From assembly GCA_026988155.1 (NCBI GenBank), contig JALSLW010000044.1, forward strand, positions 1 through 56,879: a stretch of DNA of 56,879 nucleotides, read 5' to 3'. A program made the translations under genes and the position numbers. Below, in pieces: positions 27,488 to 35,469 of the stretch; position 1 is the stretch's first letter, and every line of letters begins with the position of its first letter. Below the pieces are notes generated by a model that was not told where the DNA came from, ran no database searches, and was given only the letters and a program-made list of their open reading frames with translations. The stretch comes from Methylomonas sp. (lineage in GTDB: Bacteria; Pseudomonadota; Gammaproteobacteria; Methylococcales; Methylomonadaceae).

Positions 27488-28168
27488 ATGAAACACCAAT
27501 ATATTAAACAGCTTTTTTTATTTGCCACTTTTGCTTTTTTGTTAGCGATGCTTCCAATATCAAAAGCAGTTGCCGCTGGTTTAGCGCCCCCCCAGATTCC
27601 TATTGAAAAGGCATCAGGAAAAATTAAAGAAAAGCTTAAAAATAAAGAGTTCGCAAAAGACTTTATAAAAGTTAATAATTTCGTTTCAGAAGTTATTAGC
27701 CCTTATACTGATTTCGATAAAATCGCTAGTTTAGTAGTTGGGAAATACTGGCGGAAAGCAACGGCAGATGAGAAAGAAAATTTTAAACGGGAGTTTAAAA
27801 AGTTATTGGTAAGAACCTATTCACGTGCATTTTATGATTTTGATCAATGGTCGATTCGTTTTTTACCATTAAATATGGAAAATGCGGTTAAGAAAGTAAA
27901 GAACAAAGAGACTGTGATTGTTAAAACTGAGATTTTACAGCCAGGAAAACCTCCTTTTTCACTTAACTATAGAATGTGGAAGGTAAATGGCGACTGGAAA
28001 GTCTACGATATGATGATTGAAGGCATAAGCCTGGTTAAAAATTATCGTACTTCAATTGGTGCACGAATTAAACAGCCTGGCGCCAGTTTAGCGACAGTGA
28101 CTGAGTACCTAGCCAAGAAAAATTCTGATGCTTTAGCTAGCAAAGGCACCAATGACGATCTTTCATAA
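27488..28168 (+). CDS. mlaC: MlaC/Ttg2D-family phospholipid-binding protein
   Basis: MlaC is the periplasmic carrier that moves phospholipids between the outer and inner membranes. The 226 residues include a signal peptide to about residue 29 (SKAVAAG). The family core follows: DFDKIASLVVGKYWRKATADEK, FKKLLVRTYSRAFYDF and WKVNGDWKVYDMMIEGISLV. The C-terminus (about 190-226) is a low-complexity tail. None of mlaA, B, D, E or F lies nearby, so it is a solitary copy. Confidence 0.88.
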   Translation: MKHQYIKQLFLFATFAFLLAMLPISKAVAAGLAPPQIPIEKASGKIKEKLKNKEFAKDFIKVNNFVSEVISPYTDFDKIASLVVGKYWRKATADEKENFKREFKKLLVRTYSRAFYDFDQWSIRFLPLNMENAVKKVKNKETVIVKTEILQPGKPPFSLNYRMWKVNGDWKVYDMMIEGISLVKNYRTSIGARIKQPGASLATVTEYLAKKNSDALASKGTNDDLS

Positions 28169-28183
28169 GCATTTTTATATCTT

Positions 28184-28210
28184 CCCGTTCACTTGGCAAG
28201 CGTGACCGGG
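28184..28210. other. GC-rich hairpin between mlaC and cmoA
   Basis: CCCG-T-TCAC and GTGA-C-CGGG form an almost perfect stem around an eight-base loop, in otherwise AT-rich DNA. No T-run follows. It could attenuate transcription into cmoA or stabilise the mlaC 3' end. Confidence 0.4.
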
Positions 28211-28236
28211 AGGACCCTGCAAACTTTAGTACACCT

Positions 28237-28974
28237 ATGCCCAAGTCCAGCAACCAGGACACCTTGTATTCTAGCCCTATTGGCTTAGTCAATTCCTTTA
28301 AATTTGATCAGTCGGTTGTTAATGTCTTTCCTGACATGATTCAGCGATCGGTTCCAGGCTATCAGACGATTATATCGGCGATTGGCCTATTAGCTGAACG
28401 ATATGCTCAGGAGCATAGTGTCTGCTATGATTTGGGCTGTTCACTAGGTGCTGCAACCTTTTCAATGAAGCATCAAATATCAGCGACAGATTGCAAGATT
28501 GTTGCCGTTGATAATTCTGAGGCCATGACTCAGCAGCTTAGAGCAAATTTATCGCATGATGAAGGCGGTTTAGAGGTTGACTGCCTATGTGCGGATATTC
28601 GCAATGTCGTTATTGAAAACGCTTCGGTTGTGGTGCTGAATTTTACTTTGCAGTTTATTCCCATAGAAGACCGCCAGGCATTGCTGAGCAAGGTATACCA
28701 GGGACTGTTGCCGGGCGGCATTTTAATCTTGTCGGAAAAGCTAAAATTTGATGATCAGCGGCAGCAGGACTTGCAAACGGATCTTCATCATGCCTTTAAA
28801 AAGTCACAGGGCTATAGTGATTTAGAAATCAGCCAAAAGCGTTCTGCTTTAGAAAATGTATTACTTGCAGAAACATTTTCCACTCATCAGCAGCGATTGC
28901 AAAGTGTAGGATTTAGCAGTGCGGAAGTGTGGTTTCAGTATTTTAATTTTGCCTCTATGATCGCCCTAAAATGA
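28237..28974 (+). CDS. cmoA: Carboxy-S-adenosyl-L-methionine synthase CmoA
   Basis: CmoA converts S-adenosylmethionine and prephenate to carboxy-SAM, the donor for the cmo5U wobble modification of tRNA. The 245 residues have the methyltransferase fold: MIQRSVPGYQTIISAIGLL as the dimer arm, VCYDLGCSLGAATFSM as the SAM loop, IVAVDNSEAMTQQL, and VVVLNFTLQFIP. The start ATG lacks a clear ribosome site. The stop overlaps the cmoB start by 4 bp (ATGA), so the two are coupled. Confidence 0.97.
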   Translation: MPKSSNQDTLYSSPIGLVNSFKFDQSVVNVFPDMIQRSVPGYQTIISAIGLLAERYAQEHSVCYDLGCSLGAATFSMKHQISATDCKIVAVDNSEAMTQQLRANLSHDEGGLEVDCLCADIRNVVIENASVVVLNFTLQFIPIEDRQALLSKVYQGLLPGGILILSEKLKFDDQRQQDLQTDLHHAFKKSQGYSDLEISQKRSALENVLLAETFSTHQQRLQSVGFSSAEVWFQYFNFASMIALK

Positions 28975-29945
28975 TAGATTACCAGCCTTTATATCAAACA
29001 TTAGCTGAGCTAAAAGCTCAGGCTTGGATAGATGTATTGCCACATCAGATTAAACAGGCTTTTGATTTGAATTCGAATGGCAATGCTGCAAAATGGCTGG
29101 CGACAGTCGAGCAGTTGCCAAAAGGAATAGCCTCTACCCATGACTTAAATGCTGGTCAGGTAAAGATAGGCGATGTGACAGATCTGGATGAAACGGCACG
29201 GACAGCATTGGTTGAACAGCTGAAAACCTTCCATCCCTGGCGAAAAGGGCCGTATGACATTTTTGGTATTCATATTGATACAGAATGGCGTTCGGACTGG
29301 AAATGGGATCGGTTAAAACAGCATATTTCGCCATTAGACAATAGGCTGGTGCTTGATGTTGGCTGTGGTAATGGCTATCACAGCTGGCGGATGCTGGGGG
29401 CAGGGGCGAGAATGGCAGTGGGAATAGACCCATTGCTGCTTAACGTTATTCAGTTTCAGGTGATTAGAAAGCTATATGGAGAAGCGCCTATTTATGTTTT
29501 GCCGATAGGTTTGGAACAAATCCCACAGGCCACAAAAGCATTTGATACGGTTTTTTCCATGGGGGTGCTATATCACCGCCGCTCACCGATTGATCACTTG
29601 CTAGAGTTAAAAGACTGTTTGCGGCCAGGCGGGGAATTGGTTTTGGAAACACTGGTTATTGATGGTAAAGAGGGAGAAGCGCTAATGCCCGAAGGACGCT
29701 ATGCAAAAATGCGTAATGTCTGGTTTTTACCTAGCTGCGATACTTTGGTAGGCTGGATGAGGCGTTGCGGGTTTAAAAATTGCCGAGTGGTTAATGTTAA
29801 TGTTACGTCAATTAAAGAGCAGCGAACAACAGAATGGATGCAATTTCATTCGTTAAAGGATTTTCTTGACCCAGACAGCCCAAAAATGACCTGCGAAGGG
29901 TTGCCCGCTCCCAAACGGGCTATTGTTTTAGCTGAAGCGCCATAA
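28971..29945 (+). CDS. cmoB: tRNA U34 carboxymethyltransferase CmoB
   Basis: CmoB transfers the carboxymethyl group of carboxy-SAM to 5-hydroxyuridine at the tRNA wobble position. The 324 residues match the family: FHPWRKGPYDIFGIHIDTEW, WDRLKQHISPLDNRLVLDVG, CGNGYHSWRMLGAGA and VFSMGVLYHRRSPIDHL. It overlaps cmoA by 4 bp. It ends the housekeeping stretch, and a long non-coding leader for the polysaccharide locus follows. Confidence 0.98.
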   Translation: MIDYQPLYQTLAELKAQAWIDVLPHQIKQAFDLNSNGNAAKWLATVEQLPKGIASTHDLNAGQVKIGDVTDLDETARTALVEQLKTFHPWRKGPYDIFGIHIDTEWRSDWKWDRLKQHISPLDNRLVLDVGCGNGYHSWRMLGAGARMAVGIDPLLLNVIQFQVIRKLYGEAPIYVLPIGLEQIPQATKAFDTVFSMGVLYHRRSPIDHLLELKDCLRPGGELVLETLVIDGKEGEALMPEGRYAKMRNVWFLPSCDTLVGWMRRCGFKNCRVVNVNVTSIKEQRTTEWMQFHSLKDFLDPDSPKMTCEGLPAPKRAIVLAEAP

Positions 29946-30218
29946 ATTTTGATTTTATAGATAATCCTTGAAAAAATATTTGAATAGTTTTATTCAGGTC
30001 AACTGAGCATCAAGCTGATGCCGAAAAATAGTATCTGCAGAACACGATACTACAAGGTTTTTACAAAGAAAGTGATTAACCTTTTGTCAATTGAGTATCT
30101 TACACCTACGAACCTTTCCTGAGTCTCTTGGCTCAAATTATTTTCTATCTTTTAAATTACAGCAAAGGTTTCGGCGTTAAAAAATAAGCGACTTATTCAA
30201 TATAAATAAATCTGTGCA

Positions 30219-30649
30219 AGGTAGGTAAAAATATCTTTCTTGATAGCCTAAAGTGAGAAAAACTGAGTGTGCCAAAGCAGGCGCTGATGAAATTCTTATA
30301 GCTTCTATTTTGCGTCATATCACACACTGATGTGTTATATCACTCATTTTTTTTAAAAATAATATCTAAGTATAAAGAAAGTTAGGCTTTGTTAGGTAGG
30401 GGGGTTTTTATTGTGGCATAAGTTGTGCTTTACAAATTATTTAGATGAAATTAATAAAAAATTCACATTGTTTAATTCAAAATTTATCTACCTACAAATC
30501 TATTAGACTTTGAGAAAATGGAATATTAAAGTCAATTGAAAAGGTAGGAAAGGCTTTAGCCAAGACTAAAGGCCTTCTGCAGAACGTTAAATAAAATATC
30601 CTTAGGTACTTAGCAAGCGTTATACAGGGACGCAAGCAGTCAAGGTAGG
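30219..30649 (+). repeat. Four dispersed AGGTAGG heptamers
   Basis: The heptamer AGGTAGG occurs at 30219, 30394, 30542 and 30643, all on the plus strand, within 431 bp of AT-rich sequence where none would be expected by chance. A related inverted TCTACCTAC lies at about 30487. They straddle the sigma-54-like promoter, two upstream of or next to it and two in the leader. Protein or small-RNA binding sites are both possible. Confidence 0.6.
30414..30429 (+). promoter_or_regulatory. Candidate sigma-54 promoter
   Basis: TGGCATAAGTTGTGCT matches the -24/-12 consensus TGGCACG-N4-TTGCW at nine of twelve defined positions and keeps the essential GG and GC dinucleotides at the correct spacing. It would start RNA about 245 bp before the first gene of the locus. 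No sigma-54 activator gene is in the window. Confidence 0.5.
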
Positions 30650-30686
30650 TGGGCTGTTTATAATAATAAATATAGGAAAAATACAA

Positions 30687-31295
30687 TTGTTTACAGTTTT
30701 TAGATCAATAATGATAAGTCCATTCTTTCCCTCTGTTACCGTTCGATTCTGGACTGTCGCACTGATCCTTGCACTTGTTTTATTCGTGCCTCCCTCATTT
30801 GCTACTGATAAAAGTTATCGGATTAATAAAGGCGATAAGCTCAAGATTTCTGTATGGAAGGAGGAGGAGTTAAATGCGCAAGTTATGGTCTTGCCAGATG
30901 GAACAATCACCTTTCCAATAGTTGGTGTTGTCCCCGTTGCAGGGAAGACCTTAGATGAATTGCAAGTGCTTTTAAGGAAGCGACTTGAAGCGTTTATCCC
31001 GGGGCCAGAAGTTAATGTTTCGCTTCTTGCCTTAGAAGGAAATGTGATCTATATCATTGGAGAGGTTGCTCGACCAGGGCCATATGTAATGACAAAGAAT
31101 CTGAAGGTTATGCAGGCACTTAGTTTGGCTGGCGGTCTAACGCCTTTTGCGTCAAGAAATGATATTCGCATTTTGCGGGAGGTAGCAGACGGCCGTACTA
31201 TTTCAATAGATTTTGAGTATGGCGATGTAGAGGATGGGGATAATTTAGAAACCAATATTCTACTGCAAAGCGACGATACAATAGTTATTCCTTAA
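30687..31295 (+). CDS. Wza-type polysaccharide export protein
   Basis: This 202-residue protein is a short outer-membrane exporter of the Poly_export/SLBB type. A signal peptide (RFWTVALILALVLFVPPSFA) is followed by the export domain YRINKGDKLKISVWKEEELN...VLPDGTITFPIVG (about 37-110). One SLBB domain (NVIYIIGEVARPGPYVM...LSLAGGLTPFASRNDI) comes next. The lipobox cysteine and C-terminal helix of full-length Wza are lacking. The start is TTG at 30687, with AGGA at 30674-30677; the in-frame ATG at 30711 has no ribosome site. First gene of the locus. Confidence 0.9.
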   Translation: MFTVFRSIMISPFFPSVTVRFWTVALILALVLFVPPSFATDKSYRINKGDKLKISVWKEEELNAQVMVLPDGTITFPIVGVVPVAGKTLDELQVLLRKRLEAFIPGPEVNVSLLALEGNVIYIIGEVARPGPYVMTKNLKVMQALSLAGGLTPFASRNDIRILREVADGRTISIDFEYGDVEDGDNLETNILLQSDDTIVIP

Positions 31296-31312
31296 ATGTT
31301 GCGTATACAGAT

Positions 31313-32530
31313 ATGTACTTTAAAGGGAGAGTCTTGCTTGCCGGGTTGGTTTTGCTTATGTTAATGCCTGTAGCCTTTGCTGATGGCTGGAAAGTCAAAG
31401 GGGCATTGGGACAAACTGTTCAATATGATGACAATATTGCTATGAGGGTTGATGCAAACCCAGCATTTGGCTACTTGTTAAGCCCCAGTTTTGGTGCAGA
31501 CTGGAGTACTTCTAACATGAGTGCTGGCATTACGGGGAGTGGAGATATTCGCCGTTATAATGACCGGCGGTGGAATTGCGAAGGCTTTTCATTAAGAGCT
31601 AACCAGCAATATCAGACGCGGCTTCAAGTTTTTTCTCTTTCAGGAAGTTACAGAAGAAACTGTTCGTCTTCGAGTCAGATTTCGGATGATGGAATAATAC
31701 GACCAAATAGTAAGGAAGAGACCTATAGCATAACACCAGCATGGAGTTGGCAGTGGTCTGCGCTTGACAAGTTTAGCATTAGTCCTGGCTACTCAAAAAC
31801 TAGTTATTCAACTACCGGACCAGAAGGTGGAAGTGAAACATCCCTTTTGGATTTTCAGGGGAATGAAACTTACAGTCTTAATGTGTCTGAAAGTCATACA
31901 TGGACTCGCCGTCTATCTTCGACTGGCAGTTTGTTTTTTTCCCGCTCAGAATTTGGTAATTCTTTAAAACAAAGTGTTTTTGGCTTTCAGGTCAGCAGTC
32001 AGTATGCCATAACGCGTAAGTGGTCTATCAATGCAGGTGGTGGCTTAAGGTGGGTCAAGAGTCCTTCAGGCTCACAGTCTTTTGGTGACAATGACAATGG
32101 TTCGCTGCTTCGTACCGAAATTGCCAACCTTGCATTAAACTATAAAGATCGGAAGGCGAATTATTCCCTGACATACTCACGCTCGGTCAGTCCAAGTGCA
32201 CTTGGACAGCTAAGTAAATATAATTCGGTTGGTATGAGTTATTCTTATCAAATCACCCGGAAATTAGATTTCAATATCAGCGGTGATTTCTCAAAAAATG
32301 AGTCAATTGGCGAGAATGAGTTTCAGACTAACTCGGAACGGACATTCTATAGTGGGTCGGCAAGGCTGACATGGAATTTTGCCAGAGAATGGCAATTGTC
32401 CGCCAGTTACCGCTATCGCAGACAGGACTATGCTAATTCAGGTGATGGGCAAGAGGAGGCCGGGGGCACTTCAAATGCAGTAATGTTCAGTCTTAATTAC
32501 AATTGGAATGGCATGCGCACCTCCTACTAA
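31313..32530 (+). CDS. Outer-membrane beta-barrel protein of the polysaccharide locus
   Basis: The 405 residues begin with a signal peptide (LAGLVLLMLMPVAFA). A long run of amphipathic strands ending in aromatic residues follows, for example FSLRANQQYQTRLQVFSLSG, WSINAGGGLRWVKS and WQLSASYRYRRQDY, as in barrels found beside Wza and GNVR genes in exopolysaccharide clusters. It may provide the outer-membrane pore or a scaffold for the polymer. It sits 18 bp after the export gene and overlaps the extended frame of the next. Confidence 0.75.
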   Translation: MYFKGRVLLAGLVLLMLMPVAFADGWKVKGALGQTVQYDDNIAMRVDANPAFGYLLSPSFGADWSTSNMSAGITGSGDIRRYNDRRWNCEGFSLRANQQYQTRLQVFSLSGSYRRNCSSSSQISDDGIIRPNSKEETYSITPAWSWQWSALDKFSISPGYSKTSYSTTGPEGGSETSLLDFQGNETYSLNVSESHTWTRRLSSTGSLFFSRSEFGNSLKQSVFGFQVSSQYAITRKWSINAGGGLRWVKSPSGSQSFGDNDNGSLLRTEIANLALNYKDRKANYSLTYSRSVSPSALGQLSKYNSVGMSYSYQITRKLDFNISGDFSKNESIGENEFQTNSERTFYSGSARLTWNFAREWQLSASYRYRRQDYANSGDGQEEAGGTSNAVMFSLNYNWNGMRTSY

Positions 32531-32550
32531 GGTTCGCAGATAAAATATTT

Positions 32551-34296
32551 ATGGAACAAGAAGAAAACATTAAAACACTTGCTGAATACTTTGAAGTTAT
32601 TAATAGGCGTAAAAGCCTATTAATTATCTCTTTTTTGATTATCGGCTTTTTAGGTGTAGTACTGGCATTAAAACTGCCCCCCGTTTACCGTTCATCTGCC
32701 ACGATTTTAATTGAGGATCAACAGATTCCGCAGAGCATGGTTCAAACGACTATCACAGATTTTGCAGACAAGCGGATACAGCTGATCAAACAACGAGTAA
32801 TGACGCGTGATCGAGTACTTTCTCTTATTCAAAAACATAAAATATATCTTGATAAGCGCGATAAATTAGTGCCAAGCGAGCTCGTCGCTCGCTTTCAGGG
32901 TGATGCCGAGATCAACATGATATCTGCGAATGTTCGTGGCCCAGGGGGAGGGCGCAGTGCAACTATTGCATTTTCCATATCCTTTAGCGATAGAAACCCA
33001 GTTTTGGCACAATCAGTTGCTAACGAACTGGTTAGCCTTTTTCTAAATGAAAATACTCGCACACGTTCTCAGCGAGCTGCAAAAACTACCGATTTCCTTT
33101 ATGCTGAGGCGGAAAAGCTTAAGACAGAAATAGAAACTGTCGAAACTCAGATAATGGACTTTAAAACAGAAAACGGAGATAGTTTGCCAGAAATGCTGGG
33201 AACTAACCTGTCAGCAGTTGACAGGGCAAAAGAAAGGTTTCGCCAAGCAGATGCTGAAATCCGAATGGCTAAGGATCGTATCATTTATTTGACAGACTCG
33301 CTCATTAGAGTCGAACAGGAAGGGCCTGTTGCCACAGAATCTGGAAAAGTACTAAGTAAACAGGCTCAGCTACGGTTGCTAAAGTCGCAGTTCATTCATT
33401 TTAGTTCACTCTATAATTCCAAACATCCAGACTTACTGCGAATAAAGCGTCAAATCCAAAACATGGATCCAAGCTTTACGGGAGACTCTTCAGAACTGGA
33501 CGCGTCGGAAGCACTGGGACAGGCTAAAAATGAATTATCTTTGGTAAAAGAAAAATATTCTGATAGTCACCCGGATGTAGTTAAGTTGCAGCAACGAGTC
33601 ACAAAGTTAACGCAAAGGATGAATAAAGCATTAACTCAACAAGATGAACCTAAACAGGAGGCTCATCAAGGGAATGCGCTTTATATGACGTTAACTGGGC
33701 AACTTCGTACAACACAGCACAAAATAGATTATTTACTTGATGTTAAGAAGGAGTCTTTGGAAAAAGTTGAGGAGCTCCAGACTAATATTGATAAAACGCC
33801 TCTAGTGGAAAAACAATACTTAGACCTAGCAAGAAAGCATAAGGCAAGTCTTAATAAATACACTGAGCTAGAGGCCAAGTATCGAGTGGCAAAATTAGCT
33901 CAGACTTTGGAGGAAGAGCAAAAAGGGGAAACTTTTACTCTTCTTGAACCACCTGTAGCACCAGACAAGCCAGAGAAACCAAACAGAAAAAAAATTGCTG
34001 TTATGGGGTTTGGCTTAGGAGGGGCAGTAGGCTTAGGGCTTATTATTCTGCTAGAACTGTTGAATGAGGTTGTTCGCGGAGCCAAGTCATTGGAAAGGAT
34101 TACAGGAATGCAACCCATCGTGGTTATTCCCTATATTGAAACTCCATTAGATAGAGAGAAGAGTAACCGTCGATTGAAACAGGCTTTTATTCTGGCGGGG
34201 CTCGCTTTTATCGCAGGCATTGTTCTGATTCATTTTTTTGTGATGCCTCTTGAACAGGTATGGGCAACCATAATGATAAAGCTGGCGAGAATATGA
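32551..34296 (+). CDS. GNVR/Wzz-type polysaccharide chain-length determinant
   Basis: This inner-membrane protein of 581 residues regulates polymer length and couples synthesis to export. A first membrane helix near residues 22-42 (LLIISFLIIGFLGVVLALKL) is followed by the Wzz domain (PPVYRSSATILIEDQQIPQS) and long periplasmic coiled coils (AEKLKTEIETVETQIMDFKT and later). The GNVR-type region PLVEKQYLDLARKHKASLNK comes next, and two C-terminal hydrophobic segments end the chain. I chose ATG at 32551 (MEQEENIKTLAEYFEVINRR); the frame extends back to 32503 without family resemblance. The kinase domain is encoded separately downstream. Confidence 0.88.
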   Translation: MEQEENIKTLAEYFEVINRRKSLLIISFLIIGFLGVVLALKLPPVYRSSATILIEDQQIPQSMVQTTITDFADKRIQLIKQRVMTRDRVLSLIQKHKIYLDKRDKLVPSELVARFQGDAEINMISANVRGPGGGRSATIAFSISFSDRNPVLAQSVANELVSLFLNENTRTRSQRAAKTTDFLYAEAEKLKTEIETVETQIMDFKTENGDSLPEMLGTNLSAVDRAKERFRQADAEIRMAKDRIIYLTDSLIRVEQEGPVATESGKVLSKQAQLRLLKSQFIHFSSLYNSKHPDLLRIKRQIQNMDPSFTGDSSELDASEALGQAKNELSLVKEKYSDSHPDVVKLQQRVTKLTQRMNKALTQQDEPKQEAHQGNALYMTLTGQLRTTQHKIDYLLDVKKESLEKVEELQTNIDKTPLVEKQYLDLARKHKASLNKYTELEAKYRVAKLAQTLEEEQKGETFTLLEPPVAPDKPEKPNRKKIAVMGFGLGGAVGLGLIILLELLNEVVRGAKSLERITGMQPIVVIPYIETPLDREKSNRRLKQAFILAGLAFIAGIVLIHFFVMPLEQVWATIMIKLARI

Positions 34297-34408
34297 AAAT
34301 TAAGGGTACAAAAAATGGGCGGGCAGACGCTTTACTGGAAAGCAAAGGAAACTTAGCGGTTAATTGAATTATGGTATTTAAAACTAATTATTATTTTGGA
34401 TTTATGCT

Positions 34409-35158
34409 TTGACTACGAGTAATGATCAGCAACACGCATTGTCATCAATACAATATACTCAAACTCGCCAGGCTTCTGTCATTCCAGATGTTATGCTGGA
34501 ACGGCGTTTAGTTATGGGATTGAAAAATGACCCACATACTGATGTGTTTCGCATACTTAGAACCAATATACTGAAGCAGTTGCGTAAAAAACAATGGAGT
34601 ACCCTCGCTATTGTTGCTCCGACGGCTGCCTGCGGAAAAACCTTTGTGACAGCCAACCTGGCGATTGCTTTGGCGATGGAAGTTAATCAGACAGTCCTTG
34701 TTGTGGATGCTGATTTGCGCAATCCAGGTGTTGGTTGGCAGTTTGGTTTGGATATTGAAAAAGGCTTGCTTGATTTTCTGCAGTCTGACGTTCCGGTAGA
34801 AGATTTACTTATCAATCCCGGCTTTGATCGCTTGGTAGTGCTTCCTGGAAAAGGGACTAGCCAGGCATCTTCCGAACTTCTTTCTCTGCCTAAGATGACT
34901 TCCCTGGTTCAAGAGCTTAAAAATAAGTATCAATCACGCATTATCTTGTTTGATTTGCCACCTTTGTTGTCGTCGGATGATGCACAGTTATTTATGCCAC
35001 ATTATGATACGGCTTTATTAGTTGTGGAAGATGGTAAAACTACTCCGGAAGAGGTGCGGCATTCGCTAGGCATACTTGAAGCGACGAATTTGGCAGGAAT
35101 GGTTCTAAACAAAACGCGAGGTAGTGATAAAAGAAAATATCAATATCCGATAGATTGA
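34409..35158 (+). CDS. BY-kinase-like ATPase (CpsD/CapB family)
   Basis: This cytoplasmic partner of the chain-length protein should cycle between phosphorylated states to control polymerisation. The 249 residues carry a Walker A variant APTAACGKT (where most have PGEGKS), Walker A' VLVVDADLRNPG and Walker B IILFDLPPLLSSDDA. The N-terminal part contains FRILRTNILKQL, the usual contact helix. The C-terminal tail is short with only two tyrosines (KYQYPID), so autophosphorylation capacity is uncertain. The start is TTG at 34409 with a weak GGA upstream. Confidence 0.82.
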   Translation: MTTSNDQQHALSSIQYTQTRQASVIPDVMLERRLVMGLKNDPHTDVFRILRTNILKQLRKKQWSTLAIVAPTAACGKTFVTANLAIALAMEVNQTVLVVDADLRNPGVGWQFGLDIEKGLLDFLQSDVPVEDLLINPGFDRLVVLPGKGTSQASSELLSLPKMTSLVQELKNKYQSRIILFDLPPLLSSDDAQLFMPHYDTALLVVEDGKTTPEEVRHSLGILEATNLAGMVLNKTRGSDKRKYQYPID

Positions 35159-35469
35159 ATGTATAGGCAGCGAAGCATGGGTTTAGTCTTTGTGCGGGGA
35201 GGGCTATTAACCGGAATTGGTTCGTGTATCTGGCACTGTTCGGTTAGGGAAGGTAACGTTATGATTAGCATTGAATGGTTTTGTTTTGTTGTCAAATCAA
35301 TTTTGCCTGGATACTTAGGTAGATCTTCAGTTCGATATTATGAAGTATTTGTTTGTGCAAATATGATTATAGAGAAAATTGTTATGGATAAATCAAAAAG
35401 TATAAGCTTGCTTTTAAAGAAAACACGCACCGAATACCCCCTGTTAATTAAGTGCAAGGAAAAGAGTTT
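35159..35469. other. Non-coding gap between export and biosynthetic blocks
   Basis: Open frames here have no recognisable composition or ribosome sites. It marks a switch from moderate to markedly AT-rich sequence and may be a junction where the biosynthetic block was exchanged. Confidence 0.4.

Larger units (their letters stand above)
29946..30686 (+). promoter_or_regulatory. 741-bp AT-rich leader of the polysaccharide locus
   Basis: No gene is visible. It contains a sigma-54-like promoter (30414-30429), four AGGTAGG heptamers, an imperfect palindrome ATATCACACA/TGTGTTATAT (about 30317-30340) and several A/T-tracts. The 257 bp between the promoter candidate and the first gene would be an unusually long untranslated leader, a common place for post-transcriptional control. 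Confidence 0.5.

Noticed and set aside
35221-35260. Second sigma-54-like site (TGGCACTGTTCGG) before the ABC gene
   Set aside because: The -24 part matches but the -12 GC is missing at the required spacing.
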